This document shows positions 1-7,764 of a stretch of DNA of 64,000 nucleotides, piece by piece. Source of the DNA: an uncultured Eubacteriales bacterium (GTDB taxonomy: Bacteria; Bacillota; Clostridia; Christensenellales; Aristaeellaceae); assembly GCA_900542445.1 (NCBI GenBank), contig UQNN01000003.1:1-64000 (forward strand). The letters run 5' to 3'. Both the position numbers and the translations under genes were made by a program. The notes under the pieces were generated by a model, which worked only from the letters and a program-made list of their open reading frames with translations, did no database searches and was not told the origin of the DNA. Position 1 is the first letter of the stretch. Each line of letters begins with the position of its first letter.

Positions 1-20
1 TATCGCCCCTCATTTCTATT

Positions 21-590
21 TTATCTTGTTTGTACCCCTTGTACACCGATGTTTAGAATATCTTTTTCTACATTGATTACATTGCTGGCATAATCAATGA
101 TATATGTTTGCCTGATTAACTGCTTAACAGTATCTTCGCTGGTGCCCATAAATGCGGCGTAATACTCTTTATGTGCTTGATTTGTTGAAGCGGAACAGAC
201 TAATTTTAACTTCTCATACGCTGCATCTGGATCGCGATTGTTATCACTTTTCAGCAAAGATGCTGCTGAATCGATTGGCGCAGCGGCTGTAGTTATTATC
301 AAAAAGTTTGTCCCGTTTAAAATATCTGGAGATTCAGAGATGACATCTAACCATACCTTTAAGGTTCTCCACATATCAGTACTTGCATCTGTTAGATTTC
401 CCTGATGTTGAATGTGGTGCTTTAACTGAATAAGTTGTATTGGTATATCATCTTCACCGAAAGCAACATCGTCAAACTTCTCTATACTTATCTGACAGTC
501 AGAGTTGTCATTACCCAGCAACAAAGCTAGCGCATAGCGCACCTGATACAAATACCCTAGCATTTGTTCGGAAGCCTGATGATTGGACAC
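21..590 (-). CDS. Nuclease-like protein of the ABC-3C / Cap4-like conflict-system type
   Basis: A 189-residue protein starting at a GTG at 590 with GGAG about 10 nt upstream. The N-terminal pattern (GYLYQVRYAL, then IEKFDDVAF, then IQLIQLKHH) resembles the N-terminal module of effectors in ABC three-component and Cap4-like antiviral systems. The spaced Asp and QLK could be a PD-(D/E)xK-type nuclease site; this is an inference from motif shape. Relatives as I recall them continue for another 150-200 residues, so this copy is either the nuclease module alone or truncated after residue 189. Any partner gene would lie left of the window. It is in the tRNA-Ser island, a common place for defence genes. 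No lipid or membrane segment is seen. An alternative is an uncharacterised domain unrelated to nucleases. Confidence 0.5.
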   Translation of the reverse strand: MSNHQASEQMLGYLYQVRYALALLLGNDNSDCQISIEKFDDVAFGEDDIPIQLIQLKHHIQHQGNLTDASTDMWRTLKVWLDVISESPDILNGTNFLIITTAAAPIDSAASLLKSDNNRDPDAAYEKLKLVCSASTNQAHKEYYAAFMGTSEDTVKQLIRQTYIIDYASNVINVEKDILNIGVQGVQTR

Positions 591-704
591 CTATAACCGT
601 CTCCTCATTTCATTGCTTGAGCATCCTTCGCTGCACGCGAAAACGTCAAGATTGTTAATTTTGACAAATTGTGCTGACCGAAATTCAAAAAAGTTAGTGC
701 TTAT

Positions 705-710
705 ATTATA
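705..710 (-). promoter_or_regulatory. Probable -10 box for the nuclease-like gene
   Basis: TATAAT read on the minus strand about 115 bp upstream of the GTG at 590, in AT-rich DNA. No convincing -35 box is seen 17 bp further upstream. The gap 591-1041 holds this box and the terminator at 998-1024, and I see no gene in it. Confidence 0.35.
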
Positions 711-997
711 ACACAAAAAATCAAAAATACGACATGTTTTTTCAATTTTTTCCTTCTCATCACGAGTCAAAGCTTCTCTCTAGAAGCACATAGAAACTTG
801 TCAGCTTCTTCAGGTAGGACAAAACCCTGTCCATCCACCTTTCAATAGAAAATAGCTTCCATATCTGCCACCTCAATCGAAGATGTCTCGGATTTTATAT
901 GTGATCTCAATGCGCATATCACTGCTTCTTGGCTTTTTTATTTATTCGCTATTTGAGAGATTGACTTTTTAGCGCTGGTTTCCTTTCTGATGAATAC

Positions 998-1024
998 AAA
1001 AGGACACTCGTTGCTGGAGCGTCC
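998..1024 (-). terminator. Terminator after the ATPase gene
   Basis: On the minus strand GGACGCTC pairs with GAGTGTCC around a short loop and is followed by TTTT, 18 bp after the stop of the ATPase gene. Confidence 0.5.
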
Positions 1025-1041
1025 CCAATATTGCAAAGCAT

Positions 1042-2016
1042 TTATAAAAAAATAGTTTCGTCAATTTCCTTTATGATATTTTGGATTGCCGTTTCTTCTT
1101 TCTTATGCAAATAATTTGGATTCAAATGACTCTTGTTGTATTGCAAATAGGTGTTTTGGCTACGTTCAATTAACAATGCTGTAAAGTATCGTTCCCAGCT
1201 AATATATTTCAGACTTTCTATATACGATGAAGGATTTTCAAGAATTTGTTTAATGTCTGTTTCTTTCAACAAATCCGCTTTAAGAATCATCCATTCAAAA
1301 GATTCAGGAAGATATATCCTAATCTTCTTAGCTTTTTTTAGTGCTATGATTCTTTCTATCTCTGCTCCAAATGCAGCTCCATCTGCAATAATAAGTGCCG
1401 ATGAATATATTTCTTTCTTCAAAATTCCAAATATATTGGATTTTCCTTTTGCCGATACACATCGTATTCCTTGACGCTCAAAGCAGTGAGAAAAAAATTC
1501 AAATCCGGCATTTGTATCTTCTACAATAACTAAATCAGGTTTATCTTCTATATTCTGTAATTTTTTATAAAGCTGAATAAATTCAGCATATAACCGCTTT
1601 GTTCCTTGATAACGATTTCCAGCTTTATTTTTTATTCCATAAATTTCTCTAATACTGTATGGAATATTAAACAGAGAAGCTCTCGTTGCAATTACATAAT
1701 AATTGCCGGAATTTTGTATTGCTTCTGCAAATTCCTTTGATCGAACAAAAGCTTCACCTTCATCTATAAAAATGATGCTATCTTGAATTTGCGTTAAATT
1801 TAACTGCCAATTTTGTGCCGTGAGTACTACGCAAGGCTTGTCGGACACAACGGTTACGCCACTTTGTTTGCCTAATCGCTGATAATCCGAAATCATGTTA
1901 ATTAGAGTAGTCTTTCCTGTGGCACTATCACCCCGCAGAATTGTTACATTTCGCTCTATCGTAAATCGATAATGCAATCGTCGATTTTGAACAACGATTT
2001 CATAACGCCCCTTCAT
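1042..2016 (-). CDS. ATP-binding protein with Walker motifs and Toprim-like C-terminal region
   Basis: 324 residues. Walker A is GDSATGKT at residues 29-36 and Walker B is IIFIDEGE at 81-88, so an NTPase is well supported. The second half has VED at about 165-167 and ADGAAFG at 211-217, spaced like the acidic residues of a Toprim nuclease domain; this is inference, since the DxD signature is imperfect. The start ATG overlaps the stop of the upstream DUF4869 gene by 4 nt, so the two are translationally coupled. Such ATPase/DUF4869 pairs recur in Firmicutes and have no established function that I know of. The island location suggests phage or plasmid conflict. It is not a typical AAA+ protein or ABC transporter; no signature motif is visible. 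Confidence 0.6.
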   Translation of the reverse strand: MKGRYEIVVQNRRLHYRFTIERNVTILRGDSATGKTTLINMISDYQRLGKQSGVTVVSDKPCVVLTAQNWQLNLTQIQDSIIFIDEGEAFVRSKEFAEAIQNSGNYYVIATRASLFNIPYSIREIYGIKNKAGNRYQGTKRLYAEFIQLYKKLQNIEDKPDLVIVEDTNAGFEFFSHCFERQGIRCVSAKGKSNIFGILKKEIYSSALIIADGAAFGAEIERIIALKKAKKIRIYLPESFEWMILKADLLKETDIKQILENPSSYIESLKYISWERYFTALLIERSQNTYLQYNKSHLNPNYLHKKEETAIQNIIKEIDETIFL

Positions 2017-2492
2017 GTATTCTCACCCTCCTGCAACAATAAGCCAGCCGAAAGCACAAGATCTCCCATATTTTTGACAATTTCACCAGTATTCAGAATA
2101 CGAATTTCAAAAGATTTTTTTCTTTTATCTCTACCTATATCGAAATCCATAATATGATGCAGGTTAATTGTAATATCTTCCTTATGTCGATTTGCAATTT
2201 TCAAAATCCACTTTGCACAATTATCGCCACATGTTGAAGCATTAAATATCTTTTGGGGTTCATGATCTATAAGTAATAGAGTTTTTACGCCACCAGACAA
2301 ACTTGTTACTGGAATAACTCCAAGTGCTTTGCTATTAACCGCCTGCGGGCTTAAAACGATGGCATGGTCTATTTCCTTGATGACTGTGATCGAGAAATCA
2401 TCTTCAAGCCAACAATCCAGATAGGTATTATTAAAATAAGAAGACGTATCATAAATTGCGTCAGGCATTTCGCCAAAGAAAATATTAAGCAT
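2013..2492 (-). CDS. DUF4869 domain-containing protein
   Basis: 159 residues beginning MLNIFFGEMP, the opening typical of DUF4869 proteins. The whole length fits one small domain with no signal peptide or membrane span. A GAGG ribosome binding site sits 8 nt upstream of the ATG. It is the first gene of a two-gene operon with the ATPase, overlapping it by 4 nt, and has its own promoter about 105-130 bp upstream. Function is unknown; as partner of an ATPase on a mobile island it might sense or restrain the ATPase, which is inference only. Confidence 0.65.
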   Translation of the reverse strand: MLNIFFGEMPDAIYDTSSYFNNTYLDCWLEDDFSITVIKEIDHAIVLSPQAVNSKALGVIPVTSLSGGVKTLLLIDHEPQKIFNASTCGDNCAKWILKIANRHKEDITINLHHIMDFDIGRDKRKKSFEIRILNTGEIVKNMGDLVLSAGLLLQEGENT

Positions 2493-2595
2493 AATTTTCT
2501 CCTCTTAGCTATCTTCATATAATGACACACTTCTAAACAACTTCGAAATCCAGTCTCTGCTTTCCATTCTGCCACTAAGGATTTCTTATAATCTC

Positions 2596-2624
2596 ATTAT
2601 ATTCAGAATATTCCCAAAAATCAA
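2596..2624 (-). promoter_or_regulatory. Promoter of the DUF4869-ATPase operon
   Basis: On the minus strand TTGATT (2619-2624), 17-bp spacer, TATAAT (2596-2601). This is a near-consensus sigma-A promoter about 100 bp upstream of the DUF4869 start. Confidence 0.6.
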
Positions 2625-2651
2625 GGTGGATATGCACTTAACATTCTATTC

Positions 2652-2677
2652 AAAAAAACGCCCACATCCTGTGAGCG
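2652..2677 (-). terminator. Terminator after the two-HTH gene
   Basis: On the minus strand CGCTCAC and GTGGGCG pair around AGGAT and are followed by seven T residues. Confidence 0.6.
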
Positions 2678-2693
2678 CTTCATCATTCGCTAT

Positions 2694-3236
2694 TCACTTT
2701 CTGTTTCGCACAAGGATATACGCCTTTGATTCGGCGTTAATGGCATGAAACCCGTCTGCTGCCAGATACTCCATCAGACTCGTCTTGGGAATCATGCAGC
2801 GCATCCGAATCAGGAAATGCTCCACCTTATCCTTATTGCACCAGTTGAGAATCGTCTGGTGCTTGTAGCCCGTGATTTCCATCACCTGCGGAATCTCCAG
2901 AACATCGGGATATTCTTCAAGAACACAGCTCAGGGTTTTCTCCAGAAGCCTGATCGTCGGTTCAGAGTGACAGCGTCCAGACATTCTTTCCGCGCCAATC
3001 TTCATTTTGCACAGAAGCGGATTTTCGTCACGGAAGTAGAGGAAATCAACGACATCCGTAATCTTGATGGAATACTTTCGGGTTTTCTTTCCCGTGCAGA
3101 CGCTCGGAACCAATCCGCTTTCCAAATATTTCTGTGCGGTTTTCTTGGAAACCTTGCAGATTTTGTACAGCTGCTCCTTGGTGATGTATTCGGGGTACTC
3201 GTCCAGCACCCATTCATAGTCATTTCTATCATTCAT
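2694..3236 (-). CDS. Two-HTH DNA-binding protein, excisionase-like
   Basis: 180 residues with two apparent helix-turn-helix segments: residues 18-45 (YITKEQLYKICKVSKKTAQ region) and about 112-150 (VMEITGYKHQTILNWCNK region). Both look like the MerR/excisionase winged-helix type used by mobile elements. It is 275 bp from the tRNA-Ser att fragment, where recombination directionality factors are often encoded. I therefore infer an element-encoded DNA-binding protein, possibly an Xis; a plain regulator is also possible. No integrase is in the visible part of the island. The start ATG at 3236 has AGAAGAAAGG upstream. The gap to the att fragment is rich in CTCTC/TTCTC tracts. Confidence 0.55.
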   Translation of the reverse strand: MNDRNDYEWVLDEYPEYITKEQLYKICKVSKKTAQKYLESGLVPSVCTGKKTRKYSIKITDVVDFLYFRDENPLLCKMKIGAERMSGRCHSEPTIRLLEKTLSCVLEEYPDVLEIPQVMEITGYKHQTILNWCNKDKVEHFLIRMRCMIPKTSLMEYLAADGFHAINAESKAYILVRNRK

Positions 3237-3510
3237 TTTGCCTGTTACCTTTCTTCTCTTTTCTGGTCAACAGCGGGGGTAATCAGGCTGATTTATCTCT
3301 CTTTTTTCTCTCCTATGTGCCGTTTTCTCTCCTAAATCTCTCCAAAATGCCCATTTTTGAGCAAATTGGCATGATTCATTCGAACCCTTGACACACCTCG
3401 GTTTTTGACCGAAAACAGCCGAAAAATTGAGCTATTGTTCGTGTTTTTATCTTCTCTTAACTTCTCTGTTCTTCCTTTATTTTCCTCGAAATGGTGTTCA
3501 ACCGACAAAA

Positions 3511-3566
3511 CTCGAAATGCTGTGAGGGTAAAACCTCCTAGGGTTCGAATCCCTAACTCTCCGCCA
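3511..3566 (+). other. att site: 3' half of tRNA-Ser(CGA)
   Basis: From the anticodon loop CTCGAAA (anticodon CGA at 3513-3515) the sequence continues through a long variable arm (GAGG/CCTC), a perfect T arm (TAGGG-TTCGAAT-CCCTA), the acceptor strand ACTCTCC, discriminator G and encoded CCA at 3564-3566. The bases before the anticodon loop do not pair as an anticodon stem and no 5' half is present. This is the displaced 3' end expected at the far border of an element integrated into a tRNA-Ser gene. With this orientation the element lies to the left. Confidence 0.75.
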
Positions 3567-3569
3567 CAT

Positions 3570-3612
3570 CTTCACCTAGTATTGGATACAATCTAGGTGA
3601 AGTTCTTTTTTT
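3570..3612 (+). terminator. Terminator just after the tRNA fragment
   Basis: CTTCACCTAG pairs with CTAGGTGAAG around a 13-nt loop, followed by TTCTTTTTTT, 4 nt after the CCA. It is probably the native terminator of the interrupted tRNA gene, which supports the right side being the original chromosome. Confidence 0.75.
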
Positions 3613-3617
3613 ATCTC

Positions 3618-3663
3618 AAAAGGCTCAAAAATCCTGTAACCACAGGGCTTTTGAGCCTTTTTT
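3618..3663. terminator. Second strong hairpin terminator
   Basis: AAAGGCTCAAAA pairs with TTTTGAGCCTTT (12 bp) and a T run follows. The A run on the other side would let it work in both directions. Confidence 0.6.
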
Positions 3664-3673
3664 CATTTTAGGG

Positions 3674-3760
3674 CTGGGGTAAAAATCTTCCCTGCCGATG
3701 AGGTTTTCTGGCCAGAATCAGTATTTTCTCTGATTTTGGCCATTTTCATTTTACCCCCTG
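3674..3760. repeat. Nested inverted repeats, MITE-like
   Basis: Outer arms GGGGTAAAAAT (from 3676) and ATTTTACCCC (3748-3757) enclose inner arms GGCCAGAATCA (3710-3720) and TGATTTTGGCC (3731-3741). No gene is supported here; a weak reading frame overlapping it has no recognisable protein. Confidence 0.5.
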
Positions 3761-3770
3761 CCCTGGAACG

Positions 3771-3820
3771 GTTACACACTGGAACACATAAGAACACACG
3801 ATTACACACTATCCCACATA
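3771..3820. repeat. Five 10-bp units with a central ACACA/CCACA core
   Basis: Consecutive decamers at 3771, 3781, 3791, 3801 and 3811 all carry (A/C)CACA in register: gttacacact, ggaacacata, agaacacacg, attacacact, atcccacata. The period is one DNA helical turn, so all cores face the same side. Two of the units share TTACACACT. Function unknown. Confidence 0.55.
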
Positions 3821-3945
3821 GGAAAACGAAATAGAACATCTTGAGAATGAGCAATTGCGGCAACTACTACAGTTTGATATAATACATATGGATGATCACA
3901 GAACGAGGAAATAGATATGAAGATAAGTTCTTTTGTATTCATCGT

Positions 3946-4164
3946 TCAGGCCTCCTCTTCAATGACAATCATCAATTCTTCCATTGCAACGCCCAGAAAG
4001 ACAGCGCAGCGATATACAATTCTGGCAGATGGATCATACTTTCTTCCTGCTTCCAGATCGCGGATATAGCGTTCCGTTGTATCTGCTGCCACATCCAGTT
4101 CGGCTTGTGTTTTGTTCATGGCCTTTCTCAGCATCTGCATCTTCGGACCATCCAGCATTACCAT
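3946..4164 (-). CDS. Short XRE-family HTH regulator
   Basis: A Cro/C1-type helix-turn-helix protein of 72 residues: MLRKAMNKTQAELDVAADTTERYI is the classic two-helix recognition unit, followed by the EAGRKYDP wing. Reading could start at a GTG at 4173, but that codon overlaps the GGAGG ribosome binding site; the ATG at 4164 has 8-nt spacing and is preferred. It lies just after a decayed IS66 transposase on the same strand, so it may be a leftover regulator of a lost mobile element. No partner toxin is seen, although small XRE proteins are often antitoxins. Confidence 0.7.
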   Translation of the reverse strand: MVMLDGPKMQMLRKAMNKTQAELDVAADTTERYIRDLEAGRKYDPSARIVYRCAVFLGVAMEELMIVIEEEA

Positions 4165-4330
4165 TTCATTCACCTCCCTTCACACAAAAGTATGAAAGAA
4201 GGAAAATGTTGGAAAAAAGGCTCCACAGTTCCGGTTTGGAAATATTGTCAGATCAAGGCGAAAAAACAGGAAGAGTCCGCACTATACAGACTCTCCCTAT
4301 ATGGAATATTGAATTGTTTTCGTGTACTAT

Positions 4331-5557
4331 TTACATTTCGGCATTCCACGGCATAAGGCTGTCCAGCAGTTCATGAGAATACCGCCCGTTGGCGCGGGGC
4401 ATCCGTTCCAACAGGTATTTCAGATATTGATATGGATCCAGACCGTTCGCCTTCGCCGTTTCTACAACGCTGTAGACTGCGGCTCTGGCGGCGGCTCCGT
4501 TCGGCGTGTTGCAGAACAGCCAGTTTTTGCGGCCCATGACAAACGGGCGGATTGCGTTTTCATCCAAGTTGTTTGAGATTGGAATCTGTCCGTCCAGCAG
4601 GAAGCTTCCAAGGATATTTTTCTGTCCGGTGGCGTAGCCAATGGCCTTGCTTAGCGGCGAATTCCTCAGGGCGTCCACGCTGCTGCACCATGTCCAGAAG
4701 GCTTCCAGTATCGGACGGCTCTGCTTTTTGCGTTCTGCATGCCGTTCTTCCGGTGAAAGAGATGCAAATTCCCGTTCCAGCATGAACAGCTTCTCGCAGA
4801 ACTCAAAGCCTTCCTTCGCTTTGCTTCCCTGCGCCTGTTCGCTGTTCGGAGCGCTGCCAGGAATAGCTTCCAGAAATTTCCTGCGCACATGCGCCCAGCA
4901 GCCGCAGCGGGTTCCGCTGGTTACCTTGTTGTACCCGGCATATCCGTCTGTGACAAAGTATCTGTGTTCCTCCGGCACTTCTGCCTTTACAAGTATCATT
5001 CCCGGTCTGTTCTCACACTTTCCGCAGTTTTCTGCGCCTGCGCGTTCGCAATCCTTGCATTCATCTGTTCCGTCTTCGCAGCCGCGGCAGGCATAGGTTG
5101 CACGGTAATATTCATGAACCTTCACTTGAGCCGGGATATAATCGCATTCCTTCCGGATATATTCCCGTCCGATTTTTTCAAGCGCATGTCCGCAGCGGTG
5201 ACAGGTCATCTCTTCCGCAGGAAGCTCGTATTCATGAATCTCCACCGGCGGGCCTTCCAGCAATTCTTCCCGGTTGCGCTTCTTTGCACGCTTGTGGGCT
5301 TTTACTTCAACGGTATTTTCCGGCACAGACGTCGGATCATTGGCCTTGGCGTCTGCGGCGTCTTCCGCTTCATTGAAGATGCTCAGCTGCTCACAGTCCT
5401 CTGGAAGAATATCTCTCTTCTGCTTTTCGCTCTTGCTTCCGAAGTGTGCCTTCTGGAGATTTTTATACATGGCGCTCATGTTTTCCAGCCGGTTCTCCAG
5501 ATACGATATGTATTCCTTTGCCTCCGGCGACAGCGTTCTCTCGTCCGGGCGTTCCAT
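4331..5557 (-). pseudogene. IS66-family transposase (TnpC), internally deleted in frame
   Basis: An uninterrupted 408-codon frame from ATG 5557 (GGGAGG 7 nt upstream) matches IS66 TnpC at both ends: coiled-coil ENRLENM, cysteine-rich zinc region, TDGYAGYNKV, CGCWAHVRRKF, then NNLDENAIRPFVMGRKNW and the C-terminal IS66 tail. Family members are usually about 510-540 residues. Around residue 195 (near 4,970) the reading jumps from the post-zinc-finger KAEVPE straight to HRYFVTDGYAG. The missing 110-120 residues include the HADET segment with the first catalytic Asp. The second Asp and the Glu remain, so it should be inactive. The accessory genes tnpA and tnpB are absent upstream. The Cys-rich insertion between residues 155 and 185 is unusually long. 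Confidence 0.8.
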
Positions 5558-5587
5558 GCATTTGCCTCCCGCTGTATTTATTCTCAT

Positions 5588-6103
5588 ATGCCTATTTCCG
5601 ACGTGGGATGTGATGAGAAAGTCTATACTCCCGAGTGGTTCCATGCTGTCGCGCAGAGCGAAGACATGAAAGCCTTTGATGCCGAGGCAACCGAAACAAC
5701 GGCGTATTTCAGAAGCGTCAACGCTACTCGGAATGAGGTGTTAGAGTACAGTGACGCGCTAAAGCAGCATATAACTGACATTGGCATCGATATCATAGAT
5801 GTTGATTATGATACGAAAACGCATGTCTGGCTTAAGCATGATAATCGGTATTACCGATGCGTCCGTGCACGTCTGACTGATCTCCACTACGATACTGAAC
5901 CCGATGGACAGCCGAAACGGTATACCGGCACAACATGGGGCTTTCCAGCCATCATTGACTACTCTGAACCGTATACCTACAACCGGCTTTATGAAACAGA
6001 GCGTATCTTCAATACCTGGGAAGAGGCCGAGGCAGATATCAGGGCTTTCAGCGACGATGCCATACCGACTGAATTCTTCAATGATATCTTCGGCGATGGC
6101 TGA
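5588..6103 (+). CDS. Hypothetical protein, probably 5'-truncated
   Basis: 171 codons from ATG 5588, ending in an acidic tail (FFNDIFGDG). I do not recognise the family. The sequence is rich in Asp, Glu, Tyr and Thr, with no signal peptide or membrane span, and reads like a soluble protein (VDYDTKTHVWLKHDNRYYRC). There is no ribosome binding site before the ATG, and the open frame continues upstream into the antisense of the IS66 remnant 30 bp away. The most likely history is a gene whose 5' end was lost when the IS66 element inserted. Confidence 0.45.
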   Translation: MPISDVGCDEKVYTPEWFHAVAQSEDMKAFDAEATETTAYFRSVNATRNEVLEYSDALKQHITDIGIDIIDVDYDTKTHVWLKHDNRYYRCVRARLTDLHYDTEPDGQPKRYTGTTWGFPAIIDYSEPYTYNRLYETERIFNTWEEAEADIRAFSDDAIPTEFFNDIFGDG

Positions 6104-6165
6104 CTCGGAGGCTGGTATGCAAGTATTGGCTTTGACAGAAAAGGAAGTATAGAATACTGTTTAAA

Positions 6166-7038
6166 TCAATCTTCCTTGGTTGTCCGGTACTGCGAAGGCG
6201 TAACGCCAAATCTCTTTTTAAAGCACTGACTAAAATAATACTGCGAAGCATATCCCGTTTCCTGACTAATTTCTGAGATGCGCATAGTCGAAGCGCTGAG
6301 TAGCTTTTGTGCTTGTAGAAGCCGCACTTCCGAAAGATAATCTGAAAATGACACTCCCTTTTCCCGCTTAAAAACCCTGCTCAGGTGATTTGAATTAATG
6401 TGAAACGCTTTTGCAACATCTTCCAGGCGTAGCTCAGAGCAAGCATAGTGAGACTCAATATATCTTACAACATCATGGATCAGTCTTGCATGATAGGATG
6501 AAGATTGTATATGAATAGCATCTATCAAATCATGACCCAATTGCGAGAATTGATTGATGATTTCTCTTGCATCGCTTTCGGCGCGGATATCCATTAAAAA
6601 GTGGTTGATTCTATCCGTAGAGTGATTGCGCATTTCCTTATTATCTGAAAAATAGCTTAAAAGTCTAGCGGCAAAGAGTTGAATGCATGCGATCACTTCC
6701 TCTTTTCCACTTTTATAGTGCAACAAAAGTTTTTCAAATCTCTCTATAAACGACTCCAATTGATTATGACTGTGCATCAGCAAAACATTTACCAGATCAT
6801 TTTCCAGATCGCACAGATAATCTATAGGGATACTGCCGTTTTGCAGGACGGCGGCCTTGCAAGCCTCAAATATCTGCGTCTTTTCGCGGAAATATAAGAA
6901 ATTGGAAGCAATTGCCGTACTTTGATAGGATATGGAAATCTCCCACAAAGTATCTACCGGAACTCCGATCATGACAAAAACAGAAATAGATGTCTGTTCG
7001 CAATGATGCACAAAGTCATTACTGATTTGAAGAATCAA
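6166..7038 (-). CDS. AraC-type C-terminal half of a split YesN-like response regulator
   Basis: The last 100 residues form an AraC-family DNA-binding domain with two HTH motifs (LRLEDVAKAFHINSNHLSRVFKRE and ISEISQETGYASQYYFSQCFKKRFG). The first half matches the linker region of YesN-type regulators. It is in the same frame as the receiver-domain gene at 7120-7752; codons between 7039 and 7119 are open and read as a plausible continuation (FVKFIQEFDKILAVLSP). Only the TAA at 7120-7122 separates them. The listed start is a TTG without a good ribosome binding site, so this half may not be made alone. Intact protein would be about 528 residues (6166-7752) and would control the sugar-transport genes at 11104-15448. 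Confidence 0.8.
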   Translation of the reverse strand: MILQISNDFVHHCEQTSISVFVMIGVPVDTLWEISISYQSTAIASNFLYFREKTQIFEACKAAVLQNGSIPIDYLCDLENDLVNVLLMHSHNQLESFIERFEKLLLHYKSGKEEVIACIQLFAARLLSYFSDNKEMRNHSTDRINHFLMDIRAESDAREIINQFSQLGHDLIDAIHIQSSSYHARLIHDVVRYIESHYACSELRLEDVAKAFHINSNHLSRVFKREKGVSFSDYLSEVRLLQAQKLLSASTMRISEISQETGYASQYYFSQCFKKRFGVTPSQYRTTKED

Positions 7039-7119
7039 ATTATAAAAATCGTCACAGTCTCCGACAGGCGAGAGAACCGCTAAAATTTTATCAAATTCCT
7101 GAATAAATTTTACAAAAAA

Positions 7120-7752
7120 TTACTTGCCAAAAAATTTCTGCATATAGTTTTGAAGGCCAATATTTTCTATGAGCGTACGCTCCTTGTCCACGTTTTCCTG
7201 ACTTGGAAATAACGCCAAGCATATATATGGACCTTGATTTGGTTTGATATCCAGGTAATCCATGTTTTTTGACAGGACAACGCGGGCAGACTCAGGATAA
7301 GAATGCAGAAGATCCATATAAAGCTTTGCCTCAAGATAGGGTTTTATATCCTGTAATTGCCGATATAATGCGCGCTCAACTTCGACCGAATCCAATGCCT
7401 TTTGAATTGAACGCTGTAAATAAGCATAATCAATGGGTTTTTGTATATAGTCAAACACACCTATTCGAAGCGCCTCCTGCGCATATTCAAAATCGTCGAA
7501 AGCGCTGATCAAAATTATTTTAGTCTGTTTATGTCGCGGAATGACATATCTGGCCAGGTCAAGTCCTGTCAGATTTGGCATCCGAATGTCAGAGATGACA
7601 ATATCCACCTCTTCCCGATTTAAATGGTCAAGTGCAGATTCGGAATCCAAACAAACCGCAGCGATATCGAGTCCAAGTTGCTGAAAATCAATGTTTTGAA
7701 CAAGTCCATCAATAGAGAGCTGGCTATCGTCCACCAGTAAAACTTTCTTCAT
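7120..7752 (-). CDS. Receiver-domain half of a split YesN-like response regulator
   Basis: 210 residues. A CheY-like receiver domain is complete: LLVDDS acidic pocket, phosphoacceptor Asp in ISDIRMPNLTG, the SAFDDFEYAQEA switch region and Lys in IQKPID. The protein stops in the linker at TAA 7120-7122; the AraC DNA-binding half follows in the same frame. As written it could be phosphorylated but could not bind DNA. It sits 12 bp after the YesM-like kinase gene, so it is its partner. Either a recent nonsense mutation or a sequencing error explains the split. Confidence 0.85.
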   Translation of the reverse strand: MKKVLLVDDSQLSIDGLVQNIDFQQLGLDIAAVCLDSESALDHLNREEVDIVISDIRMPNLTGLDLARYVIPRHKQTKIILISAFDDFEYAQEALRIGVFDYIQKPIDYAYLQRSIQKALDSVEVERALYRQLQDIKPYLEAKLYMDLLHSYPESARVVLSKNMDYLDIKPNQGPYICLALFPSQENVDKERTLIENIGLQNYMQKFFGK

Positions 7753-7764
7753 ATATTTTTTCTC

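Noticed and set aside
3663..3863. 66-codon frame with a hydrophobic, Cys-rich start
   Set aside because: It lies across nested inverted repeats and the phased ACACA array, with no ribosome binding site or family resemblance.
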